From assembly GCA_009841105.1 (NCBI GenBank), contig VXMM01000045.1:2430-37849 (forward strand): a stretch of DNA of 35,420 nucleotides. Reading direction: 5' to 3'. The notes beneath the pieces were generated by a model. The model worked only from the letters and a program-made list of their open reading frames with translations. It was not told where the DNA came from and searched no databases. How positions within the stretch are numbered: position 1 is the stretch's first letter; each line of letters opens with the position of its first letter. Origin of the DNA: Acidimicrobiia bacterium. GTDB taxonomy: Bacteria > Actinomycetota > Acidimicrobiia > Spongiisociales > Spongiisociaceae. Positions 23,638 to 32,498 of this stretch are shown here, in pieces. The translations under genes and the position numbers were made by a program.

Positions 23638-23655
23638 CTGCCAGTCGCCGAGTTG

Positions 23656-24939
23656 CTACGTCTCGCCCTTGCGGAAAGGCAGGCCGTCGGCAGCGGGCGG
23701 GCGGAGCCGGGAGGTGGCGAACAGAAGCACCACGAGGACCGCTATGTGGGGGGTGATGGCAGGGAGCTGGTTGGGCACGCTGGTCGAGTTCAGGTACCAG
23801 AAGCCCAGCGCGATCGCCACGATGGCCAGCTGTAACGTCCCGGCGTATCCCTTCCGCTTCAGGATGCGCCACAACAGCAGCAGGGCGATGGCGATGACCG
23901 CGAGTAGCAGCAGGCCGTGGGCGGCGTTCTCGTCCCGGAGCCGCAGGGTCTCGGTGAACCCGAAGAGCAGGGCCCCGCGTGCGGTGCCGACCGGGTTCCA
24001 GTTGCCGAAGATCATGGTCGCCAACCCGATGTAGCCCTTCCCCTGGGTCTGGCCCTCCTTGTACAGCCCGGACAGCTGGATCGCCAGGAAACCGCCTCCG
24101 AGCCCGGCCAGGAAGCCGCTGATCACCACGCCGTAGTACTTGTACTTGTAGACGTTGACGCCGAGCGAGTCGGCTGCGTGCGGGTGCTCGCCGCAGCTGC
24201 GTAGCCTCAGCCCGAAGCTGGTCTTCCACAGGACGAGTATCGAGATGGGTAGCGCCAGGTAGGCGATCAGGGTGAGCCATGACATCTGGAACATGAAGCC
24301 GCGCAGGATCCCGGCCAGATCCGAGATGAAGAAGAGACCGGCCCGCTCTATCGCGCCGAGGACATCAGGGCTTTCCCAGCCGAAGATCGTGCCGCCGGCC
24401 AGGACCGGCAACGTGAAGTTGCTCACGCCGGAAATGGTCGGGGACTGGGTGATCGAGCCTCCGCGATCCGAGAAGTGCAGGTCGGAGAGGAACCGGGTGA
24501 GGCCGGGCGCCATGAGGTTGATGGCGACCCCGGCGATTATGTGATCCACGTTGAATCCGACTGCGGCCACCGCCATGACGAGGCCTCCCATGGCGCCGGC
24601 CACGGCCGCGAGGAGCATTCCGAACCAGGGACCGCCGATCATGGTCCCGAAGGCCCCGAACCAGGTGCCCAGGATCAACATCCCCTCCAAGCCGATGTTG
24701 ACCACCCCGGACCGTTCCGAGAAGATCCCGCCCATGCCGGCCATGAGGATCGGAACCGACCAGGCCAGGGCGATGGCCCAAGTTCCGCTCGAGGTCAGAT
24801 CGTCCGTCGGCAGGGAGGCGAACTGCTGGGTGAAGGCGAGCAGGAGCACCGCGCCCAACCCGTAGACGATCCAGCGTCGATTCCCGCTCACGAGGTTCGC
24901 CCCGAGACTTATCGTTGGCCGCTCGCGCAGGGTACTCAC
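23656..24939 (-). CDS. Nucleoside-type ABC transporter permease, second subunit (NupQ/YufQ-like)
   Basis: A membrane subunit of the BMP/simple-sugar-type importer, 427 aa. Hallmarks are GGIFSERSGVVNIGLEGMLILG (the ERSGVVNIGLEG loop is diagnostic for this permease type), GLRLRSCGEHPHAADSLGVN (coupling region) and GFLAGLGGGFLAIQLSGLYKEG. It has about ten hydrophobic helices; the C-terminal helices (GLLLLAVIAIALLLL, LQLAIVAIALGFWYL and more) extend past the usual end. The start is GTG at 24939 and overlaps the preceding gene by four bases. It is the last gene of the operon and converges with the nucleoside hydrolase (18-base gap). Confidence 0.93.
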   Translation of the reverse strand: MSTLRERPTISLGANLVSGNRRWIVYGLGAVLLLAFTQQFASLPTDDLTSSGTWAIALAWSVPILMAGMGGIFSERSGVVNIGLEGMLILGTWFGAFGTMIGGPWFGMLLAAVAGAMGGLVMAVAAVGFNVDHIIAGVAINLMAPGLTRFLSDLHFSDRGGSITQSPTISGVSNFTLPVLAGGTIFGWESPDVLGAIERAGLFFISDLAGILRGFMFQMSWLTLIAYLALPISILVLWKTSFGLRLRSCGEHPHAADSLGVNVYKYKYYGVVISGFLAGLGGGFLAIQLSGLYKEGQTQGKGYIGLATMIFGNWNPVGTARGALLFGFTETLRLRDENAAHGLLLLAVIAIALLLLWRILKRKGYAGTLQLAIVAIALGFWYLNSTSVPNQLPAITPHIAVLVVLLFATSRLRPPAADGLPFRKGET

Positions 24940-26063
24940 GTGTCAGCCTCCTCCGCCTCGGCGGTCGCGGGGCTCTCGACCTGTGCCGACGCGGCTGCTG
25001 CGGCTTCGATCCTCCTGCGTCGCTGAGCCAAGGCGTAGGCGATCACGGCGAACAGGATGATCACGCCCACCATGATCGTGACGATCTCGCGCGGCGCGTC
25101 CCCGCGTACCTCCAGCACGCCCGATGCCCGCTCCAGCCAGCCGAACGCAACCGCGGCCACGGCTGCCCCCACCGCGTGGTTGCGCCCGAGCAGCGCCACC
25201 GCGATCCCGGCGAAGCCCAGACCCTGCGGGAACCGGAGGCTGTAGAAGTGCTGGTCTCCGAGCAGGTCCGCCATACCGACCAGCCCGGCGACCGCCCCGC
25301 TGAGCAGCATCGCCAGGACGATGGTCCGCTTGGGTGGCACGCCGCTCGCCTCGGCGGCCCAGGGGTTGGCGCCGGTGGCGCGCAGGTCGTACCCGAGCCG
25401 GGAGCGGTTGATGATGAGGTGGTACGCGACTCCCACCAGCGCCGCCACGAGTATGAAGCCGGTCAGCTCGACGCGCTTGATCTCGCGGGTGACGAGTTCG
25501 ACGATCGGGTTCAGGCTGGGGAACCATCCGGTCGTGGCTATGTCACCGAGGCGGGTGTCGAGCGACTCCGACTCGATCTTCCACCGGCCCAGCAGGAACG
25601 ACACCACCCCGGCCACCGCAATGGCGTTGAGCATGATCGTCGAGATGACCTCGTGGACGTTCCGGGTCACCTTCATCCAGCCCGCTAGCCCGGCCCAGGC
25701 CACCCCCACGATCATCGCGGTGGCCAGAATGATGGCTATGTGGAGCGGCGGGAACAGGGAACCCACACCGGCGCCCACGTAGGCGGCGAAGAACGCCGCG
25801 AGGATGTACTGGCCCTCCACGCCGATCTGGAAGAGGTTCATCCTCATGGCGATGGCGAAGGCGATACCCGACAAGTAGAGCGGCGTCGCCCGGTTGAACG
25901 ACTCTATGACCGTCTCCAGCCGGCTGCCGTACTCCCATATGTTGCCGAAGGCCACGATGGGGTCGGCCCCGGACACCACCAGGACGAGCGCAGCCACCAG
26001 GAGGGCCAGCCCGACCGCGGCCAGCGGCGGCCCCACCACGCGGCGCACACCCGTCCAGGTCAC
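24936..26063 (-). CDS. Nucleoside-type ABC transporter permease, first subunit (NupP/YufP-like)
   Basis: A 375-aa permease that pairs with the following one. Recognisable parts are TPLYLSGIAFAIAMRMNLFQ with IGVEGQYILAAFFAAYVGAG, VISTIMLNAIAVAGVVSFLL, YDLRATGANPWAAEASGV (coupling helix) and FAGIAVALLGRNHAVGAAVA. A charged Ala/Glu-rich tail ends the protein. The start is GTG at 26063, overlapping the ATPase stop (GTGA), and the end overlaps the next permease start in the same way, so the three genes are translated in concert. Confidence 0.93.
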   Translation of the reverse strand: MTWTGVRRVVGPPLAAVGLALLVAALVLVVSGADPIVAFGNIWEYGSRLETVIESFNRATPLYLSGIAFAIAMRMNLFQIGVEGQYILAAFFAAYVGAGVGSLFPPLHIAIILATAMIVGVAWAGLAGWMKVTRNVHEVISTIMLNAIAVAGVVSFLLGRWKIESESLDTRLGDIATTGWFPSLNPIVELVTREIKRVELTGFILVAALVGVAYHLIINRSRLGYDLRATGANPWAAEASGVPPKRTIVLAMLLSGAVAGLVGMADLLGDQHFYSLRFPQGLGFAGIAVALLGRNHAVGAAVAAVAFGWLERASGVLEVRGDAPREIVTIMVGVIILFAVIAYALAQRRRRIEAAAAASAQVESPATAEAEEADT

Positions 26064-27571
26064 GCGGCGGCACCAGTCATGTAAGCCCCCAACTCCCTCG
26101 GCGTGACCCTGGCCGGGTCCAGCCTCGCCACGATCTCACCGCGCAACATCACGAGGAGGGTGTCGCTCAGACCGATCAGCTCCTCGAGATCGGCCGAGAT
26201 CAGCAGCAAACCCAGGCCTTCCGCCCGCGCCCGGCGCAGGTCCTCCCAGACGGCAGCCTGCGAGCCGACATCGATGCCCCTCGTGGGGTGGGCGGCGATC
26301 AGCGGGTTGCAATCGGTGGCCATCTCCCGGCCCACCACCAGTTTCTGCTGGTTGCCCCCGGACAGGGCATGAACGGGGGTGTGGACACCAGGTGTGCGCA
26401 CGTCGAAACGTTCGACGACATTGGAGGCGTGATCCTTGGAAGCATCCTCGTCGATCCACACCCGTGAACTCAGGAAACGGGTCCGCGTCTGGTGACCAAG
26501 GATGCTGTTCTCCCAGACCGGCGCCGGAAGAAGAAGTCCTCGCCGGTGACGATCCTCGGGTATGTACCCGAGGCCCGCCTCCCGGCGTTGGCGTACCGAC
26601 CAGCCGGTCACGTCATCACCGTGCAGGTGGATGGAGCCTCCGGTTAGCGGTGCGATTCCCAGGATCGCCTCCACCAACTCGCCCTGGCCGTTGCCCTCCA
26701 CACCCGCTACACCGACGATCTCGCCGCACTGGACGGAGAAGCCGACATCCCGCAGCCTCGTCACCCCGGCCTCATCCACCACCGAGATCCCCTTCACCTC
26801 GACGGCGGTCCGGTCGGTGATGGTCACCTCCCGCGTCTCGGGCGTGGGGAGTTCGGAGCCCACCATGAGTTCAGCCAGATCCTGGGCGGTCACATCCGCC
26901 GGCTTGACCCGGGCCACCGACCGGCCCTGGCGGAGTACCGTGATCGTGTCGGCTATCGCCAGGACCTCGTCCAGTTTGTGATCGATGAAGATGATGGTGT
27001 GGCCCTCCGCCTTGAGTTCTCTCATGTTGCGGAACAGCTCCTCCACCTCCTGGGGCACCAGTACCGCGGTGGGTTCGTCCAGGATCAGGATGCGGGCCCC
27101 GCGGTAGAGGATCTTGATGATCTCGATCCGCTGCCGCTCCCCCACCTCCAAGGTCCCGACCGCGTCGTCTAGGTCCAGTTCCAGGCCGTAGGCGTCTCCC
27201 AGCTCCCGGAGCCGGGACCGGGCGGTGGCGAAGTCGATCAACGACCCCCTGGACGGCTCCGCACCGAGGATCACGTTCTCTAGGACCGTGAGGTTGTCGG
27301 CCAGCATGAAGTGCTGGTGCACCATCCCGATCCCCACGTCGATCGCCTCCCTGGGAGAGGAGAACGTCCGCTCCTGCTCGAGGACCTCGATGCTTCCCTC
27401 ATCGGGAGGTTGCATCCCGTAGAGGATCTTCATCAGCGTCGACTTACCGGCGCCGTTCTCGCCGCAGATGGCGTGGATCTCACCCGCCTCCACGACGAGG
27501 TCGATGCGGTCATTGGCCAGCACGCCGGGGAATCGCTTGGTGATTCCCTGCAACCGCACCGCGACGCTCAT
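26060..27571 (-). CDS. Nucleoside-type ABC transporter ATP-binding protein (double ABC cassette)
   Basis: A 503-aa protein with two fused nucleotide-binding domains, as in NupO/YufO and RbsA-like ATPases. Domain 1 has Walker A GENGAGKST (37-45), the family-typical signature variant LEVGERQRIEI and Walker B ILILDEPTAVL. Domain 2 has a degenerate Walker A (GVEGNGQGEL) but a good signature LSGGNQQKLVVGREM and a degenerate Walker B (LIAAHPTRGID), so, as usual in this group, only one ATP site is expected to be fully catalytic. The start is ATG at 27571, 59 bases after the binding-protein stop. It powers the two permeases that follow. Confidence 0.95.
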   Translation of the reverse strand: MSVAVRLQGITKRFPGVLANDRIDLVVEAGEIHAICGENGAGKSTLMKILYGMQPPDEGSIEVLEQERTFSSPREAIDVGIGMVHQHFMLADNLTVLENVILGAEPSRGSLIDFATARSRLRELGDAYGLELDLDDAVGTLEVGERQRIEIIKILYRGARILILDEPTAVLVPQEVEELFRNMRELKAEGHTIIFIDHKLDEVLAIADTITVLRQGRSVARVKPADVTAQDLAELMVGSELPTPETREVTITDRTAVEVKGISVVDEAGVTRLRDVGFSVQCGEIVGVAGVEGNGQGELVEAILGIAPLTGGSIHLHGDDVTGWSVRQRREAGLGYIPEDRHRRGLLLPAPVWENSILGHQTRTRFLSSRVWIDEDASKDHASNVVERFDVRTPGVHTPVHALSGGNQQKLVVGREMATDCNPLIAAHPTRGIDVGSQAAVWEDLRRARAEGLGLLLISADLEELIGLSDTLLVMLRGEIVARLDPARVTPRELGAYMTGAAA

Positions 27572-27630
27572 CGGCTCATCATCCCTTCATCGGCCGACGC
27601 TCGTCACCCTGTCTCCCGATCGTGCCTCCG

Positions 27631-29700
27631 TCAACCCGCGTAGTCAGCGGGGTCGCGGCTCACCACGATCTCACCGGAAACGATCTTCTCCTTGAACGCG
27701 TCGAGTTGGGCAGTGATGTCATCCACATGGCCACCGGAGGTCGAGTAGCCGACCCCGTCCACCGACAGGTCGAACACCTGCGGACCGGGCGCGAACGTGC
27801 CTGCTTGGACCGCCTGGATGGTGTTGAACACCGCCACGTCCACCCGCTTGAGCATCGACGTCAGGATGTAGTCCTGGAAGTCGGGCGCGGTGAGGTACTG
27901 GTCGGAGTCCACGCCGATGGCCCACACATGGGTGTCGTTGGCCTCCGAGTAATCCTTGGCGGCCTGGAACAGACCACCCCCGGTACCACCGGCCGCGTGA
28001 TAGACCACGTCCGCGCCTTGCTCGAACATCGACTGGGCGATCACCCGCCCCGCCGCCGGATCGTTGAACCCACCGAAGTCGGGCGGCTCCGTCACGTACT
28101 GCGAAATCACCCGGATCGCCGGATCGACTGCCTGTACGCCGGCCAGGAACCCGGCCTCGAAAGCGTGGATCAACGGGATGTTCACCCCACCGATATAACC
28201 GACGACTCCGGTCTGCGTCTTCAGCGCGGCGGCCACTCCCACCAGGAACGAGCCCTGCTCCTCCGAGAAGATGAGTCCGGCCACGTTGGGAGCGTCCACT
28301 ACCGAGTCCACGATCGCGAAGCTGGTGTCGGGGAACTCTGCGGCCACATTGGCCATCGGATCGCCGAACAGGAAACCGACGCCGATCACCAGATCAGCAC
28401 CTTCGGACGCTTGCAACGCCAGCAGTTCCTCGCGATTGGTCCCGTCCTCGTTGGCCGACGCCTCGGAGTTCTGCGTCCCCAATTCCGCCGCCGCCTTATC
28501 GAGACCCGCCGCCGCGGCGTCGTTGAACGACTGATCACCCCGACCGCCTATGTCATACACCAAACCGATACTGACCGGCTCACCTGCCGCGGGCGGTGGC
28601 GGAGGCGCCACCCCTAGGTCGGCCGGGTCCCGGCTCACCACGATCTCGCCCGAGACGATCCGTCCCTTCCAGTTGTCGAGTTGGCCCGCGATGTCGTCCA
28701 CGTAGCCGCCGGAGGTCGAGTAGCCGACCCCGTCCACCGACAGGTCGAACACCTGCGGGCCGGGCGCGAAGGTGCCTGCCTGGACCGCCTGGATGGTGTT
28801 GAACACCGCCACGTCCACCCGCTTGAGCATCGAGGTGAGGATGTAGGGCTGGAATTCTTCACCCGCGGTGAGGTACTGGTCGGAGTCGACCCCGATGGCC
28901 CACACATGGGTGTCGTTGGCCTCCGAGTAATCCTTGGCGGCCTGGAACAGACCACCCCCGGTACCACCGGCCGCGTGATAGACCACGTCCGCGCCTTGCT
29001 CGAACATCGACTGGGCGATCACCCGCCCCGCCGCCGGATCGTTGAACCCACCGAAGTCGGGCGGCTCCGTCACGTACTGCGAAATCACCTGGATAGAGGG
29101 GTCGATGGCTTGCACCCCGGCCAGGAACCCGGCTTCGAAGGCGTGGATCAACGGGATGTTCACCCCGCCTATGTAGCCCACGGTTCCGGTCTGCGTCTTA
29201 AGAGCCGCCGCCACTCCCACCAGGAAGGAGCCCTGCTCCTCCGAGAAGATGAGACCGGCCACGTTAGGAGCGTCCACCACGGAGTCCACGATCGCGAAGT
29301 TGGTGTCGGGATATTCGGCGGCCACATTGGCCATCGGATCGCCGAACAGGAAACCAACACCGATCACCAGGTCAGCACCCTCCGACGCCTGCAGATCCAG
29401 CAGTTCCTCGCGGTTGGTCCCGTCCTCGTTGGCCGACGCCTCCGAAGTAGAGACGCCCAATTCGGCCGCCGCCTTATCGAGACCCGCCGCTGCGGCGTCG
29501 TTGAACGACTGATCACCCCGACCACCTATGTCATACACCAAACCGATACTGACCGGCTCACCCGCCGGGGCCTGGGTGGTTGCGGAGGTCTCGGAGGCCG
29601 CCGGGGCCGCGGTCGTCGCAGGCGTCTCATCGCCGCCGCAAGCCGCCGCCAGCAGCCCGAAAGCCGCCAGCACGATCAACAGCCTGGTCTTAACGCGCAT
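27631..29700 (-). CDS. BMP-family nucleoside-binding lipoprotein with two tandem BMP domains
   Basis: A 689-aa lipoprotein: signal MRVKTRLLIVLAAFGLLAAAC with the lipidated Cys21, a Thr/Ala linker, and then two complete BMP (basic membrane protein, PnrA-like) domains. Domain 1 begins with VSIGLVYDIGGRGDQSFND at residue 50; domain 2 begins with the identical string at residue 376, a period of 326 codons (978 bp). I count about 20 differences in roughly 315 aligned residues; the joint is a Pro-rich APPPPPAAGEP. Ordinary BMP proteins have a single domain of about 330-350 aa. The frame is open upstream to 29823, but the ATG at 29700 gives the proper signal sequence and has AAAGGA ten bases ahead. 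It heads the transporter operon. Confidence 0.93.
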   Translation of the reverse strand: MRVKTRLLIVLAAFGLLAAACGGDETPATTAAPAASETSATTQAPAGEPVSIGLVYDIGGRGDQSFNDAAAAGLDKAAAELGVSTSEASANEDGTNREELLDLQASEGADLVIGVGFLFGDPMANVAAEYPDTNFAIVDSVVDAPNVAGLIFSEEQGSFLVGVAAALKTQTGTVGYIGGVNIPLIHAFEAGFLAGVQAIDPSIQVISQYVTEPPDFGGFNDPAAGRVIAQSMFEQGADVVYHAAGGTGGGLFQAAKDYSEANDTHVWAIGVDSDQYLTAGEEFQPYILTSMLKRVDVAVFNTIQAVQAGTFAPGPQVFDLSVDGVGYSTSGGYVDDIAGQLDNWKGRIVSGEIVVSRDPADLGVAPPPPPAAGEPVSIGLVYDIGGRGDQSFNDAAAAGLDKAAAELGTQNSEASANEDGTNREELLALQASEGADLVIGVGFLFGDPMANVAAEFPDTSFAIVDSVVDAPNVAGLIFSEEQGSFLVGVAAALKTQTGVVGYIGGVNIPLIHAFEAGFLAGVQAVDPAIRVISQYVTEPPDFGGFNDPAAGRVIAQSMFEQGADVVYHAAGGTGGGLFQAAKDYSEANDTHVWAIGVDSDQYLTAPDFQDYILTSMLKRVDVAVFNTIQAVQAGTFAPGPQVFDLSVDGVGYSTSGGHVDDITAQLDAFKEKIVSGEIVVSRDPADYAG

Positions 29701-29753
29701 GATGTTTGGATCCTTTACTCGGGCCCTGATGTACAGGGGCGGATGGGGTGAAC

Positions 29754-29783
29754 ATTCTACGCCGGGTGGTCCGGCATCGCTAA
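29754..29783 (-). promoter_or_regulatory. Predicted promoter of the BMP transporter operon
   Basis: On the minus strand, TAGAAT (complement of 29754-29759) is a 5-of-6 match to the -10 consensus. TTAGCG (complement of 29778-29783) stands 18 bases upstream as a weak -35. The distance to the lipoprotein ATG is 53 bases. The good -10 and the position after clpC support it; the -35 is poor. Confidence 0.4.
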
Positions 29784-29807
29784 TGGAGGTCCGGGAGGAG
29801 GCACGCC

Positions 29808-29819
29808 CGCGCCGGCGCG
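29808..29819. terminator. Possible hairpin after clpC
   Basis: CGCGCCGGCGCG is a perfect 12-base palindrome 22 bases beyond the clpC stop and ahead of the BMP promoter. It could help end clpC transcription, but it has no loop of its own and no T-run, and GC palindromes of this size arise easily at this base composition. Confidence 0.22.
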
Positions 29820-29841
29820 CCATCGGAGGGATCAGGGCAGG

Positions 29842-32334
29842 TCAGGAGCCCGAGTCGACCAGGTCCAATGGGGGGCTGTCGGGAGTGTCGACCATCTCGA
29901 AGATGAGCGTTCCACCGTCGGGATCGACGTCGACCACGATCGTGGTGCCGGGCGTGTACTCGCCCAGCAAAACCTGCTCGGCCAGCGGATCCTCCAGGTA
30001 TCGCTGGATGGCCCTGCGCAACGGGCGGGCGCCCAGATCCCGGTCGTAGCCCTTGGAGACCAGGAAGGTCTTGGCGGCGTCGCTCAGCACCAGGTCGAGG
30101 GACTGGGTGGCCAGCTGCTCCCGGTCGCGTACCAGCATCAGGTCAACGATCTGCTTGACCTCATCCCCGGTCAGCGGGTGGAACACGATTACCTCGTCGA
30201 TCCGGTTGAGGAACTCGGGCCGGAAGTGCTTCTTCAGGTTGTCGGTCAGCTTCTCCTTCATCTTCTCGTATGTGATCTCGTCGCTCTCCTGCTGGAAGCC
30301 CACCGACTTCTTGCGCAACGACTCGGACCCGAGATTGGAGGTCATGATGATCACGGTGTTCTTGAAGTCCACCGCGCGGCCCTGGGCATCGGTCAGGCGA
30401 CCGTCCTCCAGGATCTGGAGAAGGGTGTTGAAGACGTCGGAGTGGGCCTTCTCGATCTCGTCGAAAAGGACCACGGAGAAGGGCTTGCGGCGCACCGCCT
30501 CGGTGAGCTGGCCGCCTTCGTCGTAGCCCACGTAACCGGGAGGCGACCCGACCAAACGGCTCACCGTGTGCTTCTCCATGTACTCGGACATGTCGAGCTG
30601 GACGAGAGCATCCTCGTCGCCGAACAGGAATTCAGCCAGCGCCTTGGCGGTCTCGGTCTTGCCGACCCCGGACGGACCGAGGAAGATGAACGAACCGCTC
30701 GGCCGCTTCGGGTCCTTGAGGCCTGCCCTGGTACGGCGGATGGCCCGGCTCACCGCCGAGATCCCGTCGTGCTGCCCGATGATCCGCTTGTGGAGTTCCT
30801 CCTCCATGTGGACCAGCCGGGCTGTCTCCTCCTCCGTGAGCCGATGGACCGGGATGCCGGTCCACTGGGCGAGCACATCGGCGATCTCGTCCTCGTCGAT
30901 CAGGGTGTCGTCCACTACGACGGATGAATCCGCCGACTCGGCCTTGTATCGGGCCCGGTCGGAGATCAGCGCCCGCTCCTGGTCACGGAGCTGGGCCGCC
31001 CGCTCGAACTGCTGCGCGGAGACCGCCTCCATCTTGTCGTGACGCACCGCGCTCAACTGGTCGTCGATCTGGCGGATCTGGGCGCTCGAGGAGCTTCGGA
31101 AGATCCGGTTGCGGCTGCCCGCCTCGTCGATCAGGTCGATGGCCTTATCGGGGAGGAACCGATCGGAGATGTACCGGTCGGCAAGCGTGGCGGCCGTCTT
31201 CAGCGCGCTGTCCGTAAATCGCACCGAGTGATGGGCCTCATACCGGTCCTTGAGCCCGTGCAGGATCCGGACCGTTTCGGCCACGGAGGGCTCGTCCACA
31301 TGGATGGGCTGGAACCGGCGCTCCAGGGCGGAGTCCTTTTCCAGGTACTTGCGGTACTCCTCCAGGGTGGTCGCCCCGACGGTTTGCAGCTCGCCCCGGG
31401 CCAGCATGGGCTTGAGGATGCTGGCGGCGTCGATGGCGCCCTCCGCCGCCCCCGCACCCACCAGCGTGTGGATCTCATCGATGAAGAGCACGATGTCTCC
31501 CCGGTTCTTGATCTCCTTCAGAACCTTTTTGAGACGCTCCTCGAAGTCGCCGCGATAGCGGGAACCGGCTACCAGGGCGCCCAAGTCGAGCGTGTATATC
31601 TGCTTGGTGTTGAGGGTATCGGGGACTTCTCCCGCCACGATCCGCTGGGCCAGGCCCTCCACGATCGCCGTCTTACCCACACCGGGCTCACCGATCAGGA
31701 CAGGGTTGTTCTTGGAGCGCCTCGACAGGATCTGCATGACCCGTTCGATCTCCGGGTAGCGACCGATCACGGGATCGAGCGCATGATCACGGGCCATCTG
31801 GGTGAGGTTGCGTCCGAACTGGTCCAGCACGGTCGAACCTGATTGGGAAGAACCCCTTCCGGAGGGAGCGGTGCCGGCACGGGCGGGCTCATCTCCCGAG
31901 CCGCCGGAGAGGAGTTGGATGATCGTCTGCCGCACCCTGGGCAGGTCGGCGCCCAGCTTCTCCAGCACCTGAGCGGCCACGCCGTCACCCTCCCGGATCA
32001 GGCCGAGGAGGATGTGCTCGGTGCCGATGTAGTTGTGTCCCAGCTGCAGGGCCTCCCGCAGGCTCAACTCCAGGACTTTCTTCGCCCGGGGAGTGAACGG
32101 GATGTGGCCGGCCGGGGACTGGTGTCCCTGCCCGATCGTCTCCACCACCTGGCTACGCACCGAGTCCAGCCGGATGCCGAGGTTCAGCAGACCCCGGGCG
32201 GCGACCCCCTCACCCTCGTGGATGAGACCGAGGAGGATGTGCTCGGTACCTATGTAGTTATGGTTGAGCAGCCGCGCTTCCTCTTGGGCCAGGACCACCA
32301 CTCTGCGGGCCCGGTCGGTGAAGCGTTCGAACAC
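29842..32334 (-). CDS. clpC: Clp protease ATPase ClpC
   Basis: The unfoldase partner of ClpP. The 830 aa contain, in order: two Clp_N repeats ([20 protein letters not shown] and [20 protein letters not shown]), AAA+ module 1 with Walker [10 protein letters not shown] and Walker [19 protein letters not shown], the coiled middle domain with a UVR motif ([17 protein letters not shown]) specific to ClpC, AAA+ module 2 with [28 protein letters not shown] and the ClpP-docking/D2-small C-terminal part. Mycobacterial ClpC1 is 848 aa, so the length is normal. The start is GTG at 32334. It diverges from the polyprenyl synthase; I could not find a convincing promoter or a known ClgR/CtsR operator. Confidence 0.97.
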   Translation of the reverse strand: MFERFTDRARRVVVLAQEEARLLNHNYIGTEHILLGLIHEGEGVAARGLLNLGIRLDSVRSQVVETIGQGHQSPAGHIPFTPRAKKVLELSLREALQLGHNYIGTEHILLGLIREGDGVAAQVLEKLGADLPRVRQTIIQLLSGGSGDEPARAGTAPSGRGSSQSGSTVLDQFGRNLTQMARDHALDPVIGRYPEIERVMQILSRRSKNNPVLIGEPGVGKTAIVEGLAQRIVAGEVPDTLNTKQIYTLDLGALVAGSRYRGDFEERLKKVLKEIKNRGDIVLFIDEIHTLVGAGAAEGAIDAASILKPMLARGELQTVGATTLEEYRKYLEKDSALERRFQPIHVDEPSVAETVRILHGLKDRYEAHHSVRFTDSALKTAATLADRYISDRFLPDKAIDLIDEAGSRNRIFRSSSSAQIRQIDDQLSAVRHDKMEAVSAQQFERAAQLRDQERALISDRARYKAESADSSVVVDDTLIDEDEIADVLAQWTGIPVHRLTEEETARLVHMEEELHKRIIGQHDGISAVSRAIRRTRAGLKDPKRPSGSFIFLGPSGVGKTETAKALAEFLFGDEDALVQLDMSEYMEKHTVSRLVGSPPGYVGYDEGGQLTEAVRRKPFSVVLFDEIEKAHSDVFNTLLQILEDGRLTDAQGRAVDFKNTVIIMTSNLGSESLRKKSVGFQQESDEITYEKMKEKLTDNLKKHFRPEFLNRIDEVIVFHPLTGDEVKQIVDLMLVRDREQLATQSLDLVLSDAAKTFLVSKGYDRDLGARPLRRAIQRYLEDPLAEQVLLGEYTPGTTIVVDVDPDGGTLIFEMVDTPDSPPLDLVDSGS

Positions 32335-32387
32335 TGGCGGTCAACCTCCAACTCGGCGGCTCTGGCTACAGGATACAAGCTTAGAAG

Positions 32388-32416
32388 TTCTCATCCCGGT
32401 AACCGGCGACTATAAC
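32388..32416 (+). promoter_or_regulatory. Predicted promoter of the polyprenyl synthase gene
   Basis: TTCTCA at 32388-32393 (4 of 6) and TATAAC at 32411-32416 (5 of 6) are separated by exactly 17 bases, the ideal sigma-70-type spacing. The start would be near 32423, leaving about 75 bases of leader before the ATG at 32499. The spacer contains CCGGTAACCGG, a 5-1-5 palindrome that could be an operator. Confidence 0.5.
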
Positions 32417-32498
32417 GCAAGTCGGTGACAACCCGATGATGAGAAGCAGGGGCGTCCGCTTACCATACGGCGCGCCACGGCGGCGGCGAACGGATGCC

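Noticed and set aside
28681..29751. Plus-strand open frame of 356 aa over the BMP lipoprotein, with a twin at 27622-28617
   Set aside because: The two frames are antisense shadows of the two duplicated BMP domains; their similarity is a consequence of the duplication, not evidence for genes.
29701..29841. Riboswitch in the leader of the BMP transporter operon
   Set aside because: The leader is only about 50 bases from the predicted start and shows no purine-riboswitch core or other conserved aptamer that I recognise.
32335..32498. CIRCE or CtsR heat-shock operator upstream of clpC
   Set aside because: Neither the TTAGCACTC-N9-GAGTGCTAA element nor a CtsR-type direct repeat is present.
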